This document shows positions 56,167 through 64,000 of a stretch of DNA of 64,000 nucleotides, in pieces. Within the stretch, counting starts at the first letter, position 1. Each line of letters begins with the position of its first letter. The notes under the pieces are model-generated. The model saw nothing but the letters and a program-made list of their open reading frames with translations, ran no database searches and was not told where the DNA came from. Position numbers and translations under genes: made by a program. Origin of the DNA: Salinicola salarius (lineage in GTDB: Bacteria; Pseudomonadota; Gammaproteobacteria; Pseudomonadales; Halomonadaceae); contig NZ_NHOU01000003.1 of NCBI RefSeq assembly GCF_002179555.1, positions 124,001-188,000 of the forward strand, in the 5' to 3' direction.

Positions 56167-56390
56167 CGTGCCCCCTTGTCGATTGGTTCCGGCAAATCAT
56201 GCCGCTTCAGCCGGTGCCAGCGATGAATCGGTGAAGCCTCGCGTCAGGCCCGGCGATGACTCCGGCATTCCCATGCGGCATCTTTTTTGCGTAGGATGAC
56301 AAAACTTGATCGATCGGTCAGGTTTTCTGGTTGTGCTCATCTGGCATGACAGATTCTCAAGATACGTCGTTCAACGACGCATTCCTTGAT

Positions 56391-56446
56391 GACAATAAGC
56401 CAACGACAACAAGCTAACGACAACAAGCTAACGACAACAACCAGGA
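56391..56446. repeat. 14-bp tandem repeat in the hpxO leader
   Basis: Four 14-bp units: GACAATAAGCCAAC, two identical GACAACAAGCTAAC, and GACAACAACCAGGA. The last unit contributes the AGGA ribosome site of the following gene, so a change in copy number may alter the spacing of elements upstream of translation start. Confidence 0.92.
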
Positions 56447-56453
56447 CATTCCC

Positions 56454-57626
56454 ATGACGCTGAACGTTCTCGTCATCGGCGCCGGCATGGGCGGACTCAC
56501 CGCTGCCCTGGCGCTCCAGAAGGCAGGTCACCAGGTCGAGGTCATCGACCGCGTCGCCGAGCTTCGCCCGGTGGGCGCGGCCATCTCGGTCTGGTCCAAC
56601 GGCGTCAAGGTGCTCAAGGCTCTGGGACTGGGCGATGCCGTCGAACAGGCCAGCGGGCGCATGAACGACATGGCCTATCTCACCAAGAACGGCCAGCCCC
56701 TGACCCATTTCAGCCTGCAGCCGCTCTACGATCAGGTGGGACAGCGGGCCTGCCCCATTGCGCGGGCGGCGCTCCAGCAGCTGCTGCTGGATGCCGTGGG
56801 GTCGGACAACGTCACGCTCGGCCTGGCCTGTACCGATTACCGCTGCGACGACAGCGGCGTGGAAGCCACCTTTGACGACGGTTCGACGCGCCGGGCCGAC
56901 CTGATCGTGATCGCCGACGGCACGCACTCCCGATTGCGCGAACGGGCGCTTGGCCATGCCGTGGAGCGTCGCTACTGCGGCTACGTCAACTGGAACGTGC
57001 GGGTCGCTGCCACGCCCGATCTCGCCCCGCTCGACCGGTGGGTGCAGTACGTCGGCGACCATCAGCGCGTCTCGATGATGCCGATGAGCGGCGAAGGCGC
57101 CTCGCCCGAGTTCTACTGTTTCTTCGACGTCCCGCTGCCCGCCGGCACGCCCAACGATCCCGCCAGTTATCGTGACGAGCTCGCACGGCATTTCGCCGGC
57201 TGGGCACCGCCGGTTCAGCGGCTGATCGAGCGCGTCGACCCCGCCGCGATGGCTCGCGTGGAGATTCACGACATCGCACCGCTGGAGACGTTGATCGGCG
57301 AACGTGCTGCCATTCTCGGCGACGCGGCGCACGGCATGGCGCCGGATCTGGGCCAGGGGGGCTGCCAGGCGATGGAAGACGCGTGGGTACTGGCTCGCAC
57401 GCTCGATGACGCCGATGGCGACATTCCCGCCGCCCTGCAAGCCTACGACCGTGCCCGCGTCCAGCGGGTCGGCAGTATCGTCACGCGCGCACGCCAGCGT
57501 GCCGACACGACCCATGGCGCCGAGCCTTCGGCGACGCAAGCATGGTATTCAGAACTCGCCGAAGAGGACGGCACCCATATCATGAGCGGTATGCGCAAGA
57601 CGATATTGGGCGGTCCACTGGGCTAG
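56454..57626 (+). CDS. hpxO: FAD-dependent urate hydroxylase (HpxO type)
   Basis: HpxO oxidises urate to 5-hydroxyisourate with NADH and O2 in purine catabolism. The 390-residue protein has the FAD motif GAGMGGLTAA, PVGAAISVWSNGVK, the second FAD motif GDAAHGMAPDLGQGG, and the C-terminal MRKTILGGPLG found in Klebsiella HpxO. No other purine-degradation gene is in the window, so the substrate is inferred from sequence. ATG 56454 has AGGA at 7 bp, within a tandem repeat. Confidence 0.85.
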   Translation: MTLNVLVIGAGMGGLTAALALQKAGHQVEVIDRVAELRPVGAAISVWSNGVKVLKALGLGDAVEQASGRMNDMAYLTKNGQPLTHFSLQPLYDQVGQRACPIARAALQQLLLDAVGSDNVTLGLACTDYRCDDSGVEATFDDGSTRRADLIVIADGTHSRLRERALGHAVERRYCGYVNWNVRVAATPDLAPLDRWVQYVGDHQRVSMMPMSGEGASPEFYCFFDVPLPAGTPNDPASYRDELARHFAGWAPPVQRLIERVDPAAMARVEIHDIAPLETLIGERAAILGDAAHGMAPDLGQGGCQAMEDAWVLARTLDDADGDIPAALQAYDRARVQRVGSIVTRARQRADTTHGAEPSATQAWYSELAEEDGTHIMSGMRKTILGGPLG

Positions 57627-57657
57627 GCACTGCCTGAAAACCGCCCAGCCCCAATGC

Positions 57658-57691
57658 AAAAGGCCCGCCGAATATCATCTCCGGCGGGCCT
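57658..57691. terminator. Bidirectional terminator between hpxO and ttcA
   Basis: A 10-bp stem AGGCCCGCCG/CGGCGGGCCT with an 11-base loop has A-rich and T-rich flanks on the two sides. It lies between the convergent hpxO and ttcA genes. Confidence 0.82.
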
Positions 57692-57709
57692 TCTGAATTC
57701 CGTGTTCGC

Positions 57710-58564
57710 TCAGGCTTCGCGGGCGAGCAGATCGAAGGCATCGATCCGCGTCTCCTGCATCTGACGCTGCTTGGCTTCCAGCCCCTCGAAATCGAACAGG
57801 CCGCGATCCGCAAGCTGCGAGGGCGCGACATTGGTCACCGCCTTGAACATGGTCTCGAGCCGCCCGGGGTGCTTGACCTCCCACTCCGCCAGCATCTCCT
57901 TGACCACCTGACGCTGCAGGTTGGGCTGCGATCCGCACAGGTTGCAGGGAATGATCGGGAATGCCATCTGCCGCGAGAATTCAGCAATGTCGGCCTCGCG
58001 GCAGTAGGCCAGCGGACGAATGACGATGTTCTTGCCATCGTCCGACAGCAGCTTGGGCGGCATCGCCTTGAGCGAACCGCCGAAGAACATGTTGAGGAAC
58101 AGCGTCTCCAGGATGTCCTCGCGATGGTGCCCGAGCGCCACCTTGGTCGCCCCGATCTCCTCGGCGAAGCCGTAGAGCGAGCCGCGCCGCAGCCGCGAAC
58201 AGAGCGCACAGGTGGTCTTGCCCTCCGGCGTCTTCTCCTTGACCACCGAATAGGTATCGCGCTCGAGGATGTGGTAGTTCACCCCCTTGGCATCCAGATA
58301 CTCGGGCAGCACGTGTTCGGGGAAGCCCGGCTGCTTCTGATCGAGATTGACCGCGACCAGTTCGAAATTGACCGGCGCGTTACGCTGCAGATTCATCAGA
58401 ATCTCCAGCATGGTGTAGGAGTCCTTGCCGCCGGAAAGGCACACCATCACCTTGTCGCCTTCGTGGATCATCCCGTAATCGATGATCGCGTTGCCGACCT
58501 GACGGCGAAGGCGCTTCTGCAGCTTGTTGAACTCGTACTTCTGGGTAACGGTAGATGCTTGCAT
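57710..58564 (-). CDS. ttcA: tRNA 2-thiocytidine synthetase TtcA
   Basis: TtcA thiolates C32 of some tRNAs using ATP and an iron-sulfur cluster. The 284-residue protein has the PP-loop motif [13 protein letters not shown] at about 44, the cluster ligands [10 protein letters not shown] at about 120 and CNLCGSQPN at about 207, and the family segment [17 protein letters not shown]. It is convergent with hpxO. Confidence 0.95.
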   Translation of the reverse strand: MQASTVTQKYEFNKLQKRLRRQVGNAIIDYGMIHEGDKVMVCLSGGKDSYTMLEILMNLQRNAPVNFELVAVNLDQKQPGFPEHVLPEYLDAKGVNYHILERDTYSVVKEKTPEGKTTCALCSRLRRGSLYGFAEEIGATKVALGHHREDILETLFLNMFFGGSLKAMPPKLLSDDGKNIVIRPLAYCREADIAEFSRQMAFPIIPCNLCGSQPNLQRQVVKEMLAEWEVKHPGRLETMFKAVTNVAPSQLADRGLFDFEGLEAKQRQMQETRIDAFDLLAREA

Positions 58565-58639
58565 GGGTCGAACGACACATATGGGTATGAAGGCGCGCTC
58601 ATGCTATCACTGCGCCCGGCGACTTGCGATGCGCCCTCG

Positions 58640-59257
58640 CTAACTCGTCGTCAGGGCGCCCTTCTTCAGGCGTATGTACATCAAGGCCGTGGTTGTCGCA
58701 TCACCGAGGGCGGTGTGGCGGCCCATCACCGGCACATTGAGCGCCTCGGCGACCGACTCGAAATTTACCGTCGGCTCCAGCTGCGGGCGCGTCCGATGCA
58801 TCTCGCGCAGATAGAGCTGTGCCACGTCAAGGCATGCATTGGGTAGGCTGAAGCCGAACAGCGGCCGAAGCTGACGGTCGATCACCGCCCGGTCGTAATC
58901 GATGCACCAACCCAACAGCGGGCGGTTGCCGATGAAATCGAGAAACTTTTCCAGCGCCTCCCCCAGCTCGTCGCCATCATTCAAGTCGATCCCGCGCATA
59001 CGATGGATCTTGATGGAATCACCGCGCAGGCTGGCCGGCGGCTGGAGGCGCAGATCCAGCGAGCCGCTGGTCAGCACGCGCTCGCCCTGGATGCGTACCG
59101 CAGCGATCGAGACCAGTTCGGCGGTCCTGGTATCGAGGCCGGTGGTCTCGCAGTCGATGGCCACCATCTCGTCACCGGTGTAGGGACTGAACAGCCAGCC
59201 ATAGCGGCCATCCGCCTGGCGGCGGCGATCGGCCACACGGCGTAGCGAACGTATCAT
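58640..59257 (-). CDS. 3'-5' exonuclease, DnaQ/PolC family
   Basis: A 205-residue DEDD exonuclease: motif I VAIDCETTGLD at about 32, motif II near LLGWCIDYDRAVIDRQL and motif III GRHTALGDATTTALMY, with HxxxxxD at the end. The start is ATG 59257 with GAGGA at 5-6 bp; the longer frame upstream is antisense to the next gene. This gene and the DUF294 gene sit beside symporter genes in many gammaproteobacteria, which suggests functional linkage. Confidence 0.9.
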   Translation of the reverse strand: MIRSLRRVADRRRQADGRYGWLFSPYTGDEMVAIDCETTGLDTRTAELVSIAAVRIQGERVLTSGSLDLRLQPPASLRGDSIKIHRMRGIDLNDGDELGEALEKFLDFIGNRPLLGWCIDYDRAVIDRQLRPLFGFSLPNACLDVAQLYLREMHRTRPQLEPTVNFESVAEALNVPVMGRHTALGDATTTALMYIRLKKGALTTS

Positions 59258-59268
59258 CGCAGTCCTCG

Positions 59269-61086
59269 TCAGTATTCGAGATGAAAACGGTGCGTCAGAC
59301 GTTGCTGGAAATCCTTGACGATATGCAGCGCCTGGCGCAACAGGTCGCGCTCCAGCGACGACAGAGACTGCACCACGACCAGGTTGGGTTCGTCGCTGTT
59401 CTGCCGTCCGTCGAGTTGGGCCAGCTGTTGCTTGAGGCGCAGTTCGATGAACAGCGCCAGCGCCTCGCCGAGATCTGCGGCAAAGTCCGCTTCCAGCCGC
59501 CCCTGTTCGGCAAGCGCCGCCAGCCGAGCCAGGGTCGATGTCTCGTTGATGCGACATTCCAGCGTCAGAGTGCGCACCCCGTGCACGATCGGGAAGATAC
59601 CGCCTTTCTTGATGTCGATACCGTGTCTGGGTGTCTTGAGCGTGCCGAACAGGGTCAACGGCGCGGCGAAATGCAGCGCGGCCCGAGCAAAGTAGGAAAG
59701 CAGCAATTCATCGTGGGAGCAGCTGGCGAAGAGATGTTCGCGCACGCGATCCAGCAAACGAGTGTCGCCGGCGACGCCACGGGCATCGAGCATGATGGCG
59801 AGATTCATCAGCGACGCGCCGTCACGACGCTCGACCCAGCGCGTGACCGTCCTTCGCCAGCCGCTCTCGTTATCTACCCAGGCAGGATTCGAGACCATGA
59901 TATTGCCCGGACAGGGCGGGTAGCCCAGCGTATAGAGCGTTTCGGTGAAACGCTGCATGGCGATCTCGCGATCAGGCCAATCGCTGTCGTCGGCGACGAT
60001 CAGCGCATTGTCCTGATCGGTCTTGAGGATCTGCTCACCGCGTCCTTCACTGCCCATTACCAATAGACAGCTCTGAGCGCGGTAGCGGGGGGCGACGAGA
60101 AACTGATAGGCCTTGTCGACGATACGCCCGTTGAGCGCCGCCAGCAGATCCATGACGAAGCGGAGCTTGATCCCCTGGGCCATCAGCGCCTGGACCAGCT
60201 CCGGCAGCCGTGCGCTGGCGCGAGCCAGGGCCTCGAGATCGTCGGCCTGCTCGAGCTCGAGACTGACCATGTAGGAACGGCTCGAGAAATGGCTGAGCAC
60301 ATCGGTCAACTCCACCACGCCAACCGGCCGGTCCTGCTCGACCACCACCACCCTGGCCACCTGATGCCGGGTCATCTGCACCAGCGCTTCGAACAGATAC
60401 TGATCGGGAGCGGCGGAAACCAGCTCGAAGTGAGCGATGGTGACCACCGGACGCGCCTGCGTCGCGCCTTCCATCACTAATGCATTGAGCAGATCGGTCT
60501 TGGTCACCACCCCGAAGCGACCGTCCTTGCCGACCAGCATGCTGTCGGCATGGCTTTCGTTGAGCCGGTTGGCCGCCGCGGCAATACTGGTGGTCGCCTC
60601 GACGATCAACGGCGCTCGCATGCAGGCGCTGACCCGAGCCAGCATGAAACCCGCCATGTTCACGCCACTTTCGGCGCGACGCTCGGCTAGCAGGCGGGTC
60701 TTCTGCGCCAGCCCGCGCTGGAAGAAGTCGGCGAAAGCCGGGTAATCGTCGCAAAGGTGCTCGAAGAGTGTCTTGGGCATCGCATAGCAGAGGCTTTCCT
60801 GCTCCACCTTGAAGCGATATCGGCTGGATCCTTTGAGAATGCTGATAGCACCGAACAGGTCGCCAGCCGTGTAATGGGCAATGCGCGCCTGATCGCTCGG
60901 CGCGTGGGGGTCGAGCTCCGCGACCTCGCCCTTGTGGATGATGTACACGAACTCGCCGGGCTGTCCGGCGTCGAGAATGATCTCGCCGCGATTGAAGTAG
61001 AGCAGATCGACGCCACGAACGACACGCTCACGCCCGCTATCGTCGAGCAGCGTGAAAGGCGGCTGGGAAAGGTCCATATCGACCAT
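59269..61086 (-). CDS. cNMP-binding/CBS/DUF294 nucleotidyltransferase-like protein
   Basis: A 605-residue protein with three regions: an N-terminal cyclic-nucleotide-binding-like domain (about 20-140, RGEIILDAGQPGEFVYIIHKGEV), a CBS pair (about 160-290), and the GlnD-like DUF294 nucleotidyltransferase domain with GSEGRGEQILKTDQDNAL at about 345, followed by DUF294_C. Such proteins are conserved next to acetate/solute symporter genes. The role is probably regulatory but unproven. Start ATG 61086 was chosen; another ATG lies three codons in. Confidence 0.88.
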   Translation of the reverse strand: MVDMDLSQPPFTLLDDSGRERVVRGVDLLYFNRGEIILDAGQPGEFVYIIHKGEVAELDPHAPSDQARIAHYTAGDLFGAISILKGSSRYRFKVEQESLCYAMPKTLFEHLCDDYPAFADFFQRGLAQKTRLLAERRAESGVNMAGFMLARVSACMRAPLIVEATTSIAAAANRLNESHADSMLVGKDGRFGVVTKTDLLNALVMEGATQARPVVTIAHFELVSAAPDQYLFEALVQMTRHQVARVVVVEQDRPVGVVELTDVLSHFSSRSYMVSLELEQADDLEALARASARLPELVQALMAQGIKLRFVMDLLAALNGRIVDKAYQFLVAPRYRAQSCLLVMGSEGRGEQILKTDQDNALIVADDSDWPDREIAMQRFTETLYTLGYPPCPGNIMVSNPAWVDNESGWRRTVTRWVERRDGASLMNLAIMLDARGVAGDTRLLDRVREHLFASCSHDELLLSYFARAALHFAAPLTLFGTLKTPRHGIDIKKGGIFPIVHGVRTLTLECRINETSTLARLAALAEQGRLEADFAADLGEALALFIELRLKQQLAQLDGRQNSDEPNLVVVQSLSSLERDLLRQALHIVKDFQQRLTHRFHLEY

Positions 61087-61806
61087 CAGGCGGCCCCCGT
61101 CATCGCAATGGCACTCTTGCCGAGCACCCTGCCGCGAGCGGGCTCGACGAAGGCATGCTCGAACCGTCATATCGTTTCAGCCACGAGAATTCACCCTTCA
61201 AAAAAGCGCCATTGCGGCGATGCTCAGGCAAAAACGCAATCTACGGCGCTCTGTATACTCTCCCGATATCCTTCCGGCACTCTACACTTAACGATTTGTT
61301 TGCCAACTCATCATAACTTAACGAACCTCCCCTTCCCTTATTAAGTCATGACTTATCACTTTTATAGCAAAGCAGAATATCTACACCCAGCTGGACTCAA
61401 CGCCCCGCACTTTTGGCTAGACCATGGTCTTATAGATCTCAATCAAAATCATTAAAAAGCGATTTCATATCCAATCAACTATGTATAAAACATTAGCCAA
61501 TCGTTTCCACGATACTAAGGTAGAAGATTTAACATCTTGTTTTCGCTACTCAATATTGCTATTGAGCACTATAGGGAGATCGCAAGTCGATAACGTACCC
61601 TGTCGACGAGCCAAGGCGCGAATAAAGGAGACTTTAGTCTTCATAAATGAGTGATCGAAAAGCGGCTGTCGACCGAACCTTCCCGCGTAAAATTCGTACG
61701 CATGTGAATCACTCATGATAAATGTAGTTTGTAGTCGAGCGGTTTCCCGCCGGGCGGGCATAAACTCGGAACACTTCCCAGCTTCAATGACGCGGAGAAC
61801 GATAAT
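61087..61806. other. AT-rich intergenic region
   Basis: This 720-bp stretch is clearly richer in A and T than the genes around it and has no convincing ORF. It separates the DUF294 gene (leftward) from the symporter pair (rightward). A CRP-like half site TGTGA (about 61704) is near the centre of TGTGAATCACTCATGA. Control elements for the symporter are likely here, but I cannot name them. Confidence 0.5.
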
Positions 61807-62067
61807 ATGGCAGATGACAAATCCAACGCTGCTGCCTATTGGAAGGCGAATCTTCGCCTGATAACCGGCTGCCTGATCGTCTGGGCGCTGGCGTCCTATG
61901 GCTGCGCTATCCTGTTACGACCCTTGCTGGCTGGCATATCCATCGGTGGCACTGACCTGGGTTTCTGGTTCGCGCAACAGGGGTCCATTCTGATCTTCAT
62001 CGGCTTGATCTTCTTCTATGCCTGGAAGATGAACCGGCTGGACAAACAATTCGGTCTCGGGGAGTAA
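61807..62067 (+). CDS. DUF4212 small subunit of a sodium/solute symporter
   Basis: An 86-residue membrane protein with two hydrophobic segments (about 17-38 and 52-72) and the family motif FWFAQQGSILIFIGLIFFYAWKMNRLD. DUF4212 proteins are always found before a large SSS-family transporter, as here. The large-subunit gene follows after 6 bp. Confidence 0.93.
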   Translation: MADDKSNAAAYWKANLRLITGCLIVWALASYGCAILLRPLLAGISIGGTDLGFWFAQQGSILIFIGLIFFYAWKMNRLDKQFGLGE

Positions 62068-62073
62068 GCCTGC

Positions 62074-63855
62074 ATGAGTCAATTTGCCATCAACGTTCTC
62101 TTCGTCGGCGGCTCCTTTGCCATCTACATCGGCATTGCGATCTGGGCCAAGGCCGGTTCGACCAAGGACTTCTACGTCGCAGGCGGCGGGGTACACCCCA
62201 TCACCAACGGCATGGCGATCGGCGCCGACTGGATGTCCGCCGCCTCGTTCATTTCCATGGCGGGCATCATCGCCTCGGCAGGCTATGGCGCCTCCACCTT
62301 CCTGATGGGCTGGACCGGAGGCTATGTCCTGTTGGCTCTGCTGCTGGCCCCTTACTTGCGCAAGTTCGGCAAGTTCACCGTCCCCGAGTTTATCGGCGAC
62401 CGTTTCTACAGCAAATCGGCGCGCATGGTAGCGGTGGTCTGCCTGATCATCGCCTCGCTCACCTACGTCATCGGTCAGATGGCCGGTGCCGGCGTGGCCT
62501 TCTCGCGCTTTCTGGAAGTCGATGCGACCACCGGCCTCATCATCGCCGCCATTGTCGTGTTCTTCTATTCGGTCCTGGGGGGCATGAAGGGCATCACCTA
62601 TACCCAGGTGGCTCAGTACATCGTACTGATCATCGCCTACACCATCCCGGCGGTATTCATTTCGCTGCAACTGACCGACAACCCGATACCGCCGCTCGGC
62701 CTGTTCTCCGATCACAGCGCCTCCGGCGAGCCGCTATTGGCCAAGCTCAACGAAGTCGTCACCGCACTGGGCTTCAATGAGTACACGGCGATGGTCGACA
62801 ACAAGCTGAACATGGTGCTGTTCACGCTATCGCTGATGATCGGTACCGCGGGGCTGCCGCACGTCATCATGCGCTTTTTCACCGTTCCCAAGGTCGCCGA
62901 CGCACGCTGGTCCGCCGGCTGGGCGCTGGTGTTCATCGGCCTGCTCTATCTGACCGCGCCTGCCGTGGCCTCGATGGCCCGCCTCAATCTGGTGACCACC
63001 ATCTACCCGGACATGGCCGCCCAGGTCGAGAACTACGAGGACGCCGCCGCCAATCCCATCGCGTACGCGGACCGTCCCGACTGGATTCGCACCTGGGAAG
63101 AGACAGGACTGATAACCTTCGACGACAAGAACAACGACGGCAACATTCAACTCTACAACGGCGCCGCCGATTTCTCCGACCGCGGGTGGCAAGGTAACGA
63201 ACTGGAGGTCAGCAACGACATTCTGGTGCTGGCCAACCCCGAAATCGCCAATCTGCCCGGCTGGGTGGTCGGTCTGATCGCCGCGGGGGGCCTGGCTGCA
63301 GCGCTGTCCACGGCGGCAGGTCTGTTACTGGCGATTTCCTCGGCGATCAGTCATGACCTGATCAAAGGGGCGATCAATCCGAGGATCACCGAAAGGGGCG
63401 AACTGCGGGCAGCCCGCATTTCGATGTCCGTGGCGATCGTGGTCGCGACGTACCTCGGCGTCAACCCTCCCGGATTCGCCGCCCAGGTCGTGGCGCTGGC
63501 CTTCGGTATCGCCGCCGCCTCGCTGTTTCCCGCGCTGATGATGGGAATCTTCTCCAAGCGGATCAACAACAAGGGAGCGATCGCCGGCATGCTCTCGGGC
63601 CTGATCTTCACCCTGGTATACATCTTCGTCTACAAGGGCTGGTTCTTCATTCCCGATACCAACAACCTGCCGGACACTGAGGCCAACTGGGTAATGGGCA
63701 TCTCGCCGCTGTCCATCGGCTCCGTGGGCGCCATCCTCAACTTCGCCGTGGCATACATGGTTTCCAGCGTCACTGAGGAGCCGCCGCAGGAGATTCAGGA
63801 TCTGGTGGAAAGCGTGCGCTATCCCAAGGGGGCTGGTGTCGCGATCGATCACTAA
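62074..63855 (+). CDS. Sodium:solute symporter (SSS) large subunit
   Basis: A 593-residue permease of the sodium:solute symporter family, VC_2705 subgroup, with about 13 membrane segments. It has KDFYVAGGGVHPITNGMAIGADWMSAASF, LTYVIGQMAGAGVAFSRF and a hydrophilic insert at about 315-380. It is close to ActP-type acetate carriers, and the DUF294 and exonuclease genes beside it are typical of that setting, so acetate or another short carboxylate is a likely substrate; not proven. TAAGCCTGC precedes ATG. Confidence 0.92.
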   Translation: MSQFAINVLFVGGSFAIYIGIAIWAKAGSTKDFYVAGGGVHPITNGMAIGADWMSAASFISMAGIIASAGYGASTFLMGWTGGYVLLALLLAPYLRKFGKFTVPEFIGDRFYSKSARMVAVVCLIIASLTYVIGQMAGAGVAFSRFLEVDATTGLIIAAIVVFFYSVLGGMKGITYTQVAQYIVLIIAYTIPAVFISLQLTDNPIPPLGLFSDHSASGEPLLAKLNEVVTALGFNEYTAMVDNKLNMVLFTLSLMIGTAGLPHVIMRFFTVPKVADARWSAGWALVFIGLLYLTAPAVASMARLNLVTTIYPDMAAQVENYEDAAANPIAYADRPDWIRTWEETGLITFDDKNNDGNIQLYNGAADFSDRGWQGNELEVSNDILVLANPEIANLPGWVVGLIAAGGLAAALSTAAGLLLAISSAISHDLIKGAINPRITERGELRAARISMSVAIVVATYLGVNPPGFAAQVVALAFGIAAASLFPALMMGIFSKRINNKGAIAGMLSGLIFTLVYIFVYKGWFFIPDTNNLPDTEANWVMGISPLSIGSVGAILNFAVAYMVSSVTEEPPQEIQDLVESVRYPKGAGVAIDH

Positions 63856-63897
63856 GCGACAATGCTTTCTGAAGAGTCAGGCTAACTGGCACCACTC

Positions 63898-63930
63898 GAA
63901 TCGGGCTTCCCAGCGGGAAGCCCGATTCTT
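63898..63930 (+). terminator. Terminator after the symporter operon
   Basis: A perfect 14-bp stem (63898-63911 with 63915-63928), AGC loop and short T-run, 42 bp after the symporter stop. Confidence 0.85.
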
Positions 63931-63946
63931 TGAGCAAGGAATCACC

Positions 63947-64000
63947 ATGATATGGCATTTGGTCGCGGCAGCCTCCGCCGGCCTGGGCGCCGCCGGCGTG
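63947..64000 (+). CDS. Small membrane protein (3' partial)
   Basis: Only the first 18 codons are in the window: MIWHLVAAASAGLGAAGV, a hydrophobic N-terminus that looks like a membrane segment. AAGGA lies 7-8 bp before the ATG. In relatives a small hypothetical membrane protein follows the symporter, but the rest is not visible here. Confidence 0.6.
   Translation, partial: MIWHLVAAASAGLGAAGV

Overview
The window is chromosomal DNA from a GC-rich gammaproteobacterium, most likely of the Halomonadaceae (Halomonas or a close relative). The basis is gene content and order: the lptD-surA-pdxA-rsmA-apaG-apaH block, amgK-murU divergent from lptD, a seven-function Mrp Na+/H+ antiporter operon in the fused-A form, a DUF6482 protein, and a DUF4212-type sodium/solute symporter next to a DUF294/CBS protein and a DnaQ-type exonuclease. 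The genus is inferred, not proven. Almost everything is housekeeping DNA. No prophage, integron, CRISPR array or complete insertion sequence is visible.

Layout. 1-3.4 kb: end of a DUF3108 gene, a LysO-type lysine exporter, then a gluconate module (gntR, gntK, gntT) with two identical palindromic operators. 5.0-5.5 kb: an 18-bp minisatellite of 27 units between gntT and cca. 5.5-14 kb: a long minus-strand series lptD, surA, pdxA, rsmA, apaG, apaH, glpE, cca, with an IS5-like MITE between glpE and cca. 14.3-16.7 kb: amgK-murU (MurNAc recycling) and an OsmC-family gene followed by a 7-bp repeat array. 16.9-25.7 kb: coq7, hinT, prkB, purD, rsmE, an unusually long flhF with an unknown partner, and a lytic transglycosylase. 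26.5-32.4 kb: the mrp operon, with translationally overlapping subunits. 32.4-36.6 kb: hemH, a decayed photolyase-related gene, DUF6482, an EAL-CBS-GGDEF protein and a 97-aa unknown. 36.7-43.9 kb: dnaB, rplI, a DUF2232 gene, rpsR, rpsF, rlmB and rnr. 44.1-44.5 kb: three tRNA-Leu(CAG) genes. 44.6-50.8 kb: a membrane-anchored nuclease, a stand-alone Lrp-type sensor domain and the prkA-yeaH-spoVR stress operon. 51.1-54.5 kb: ltaE and fadH. 54.7-55.4 kb: five minus-strand tRNA genes (Asp and Val). 55.4-61.1 kb: a hydrolase, an hpxO-type urate hydroxylase, ttcA, a DnaQ-like exonuclease and a cNMP/CBS/DUF294 protein. 61.8-64 kb: the symporter pair and the start of a small membrane-protein gene.

The most unusual property is a recurring habit of short intergenic tandem repeats. 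At least eight arrays (periods 7, 12, 14, 14/16, 15, 16, about 17 and 18 bp) lie between genes, most of them within about 30 bp of a start or stop codon; the 18-bp and 7-bp arrays are the largest. Other points worth following are a C-terminal extension of about 350 residues on FlhF together with an overlapping orphan gene, a SurA with only one parvulin domain, a Cca lacking the HD domain, and a small ORF with a very strong ribosome-binding site upstream of the mrp operon.
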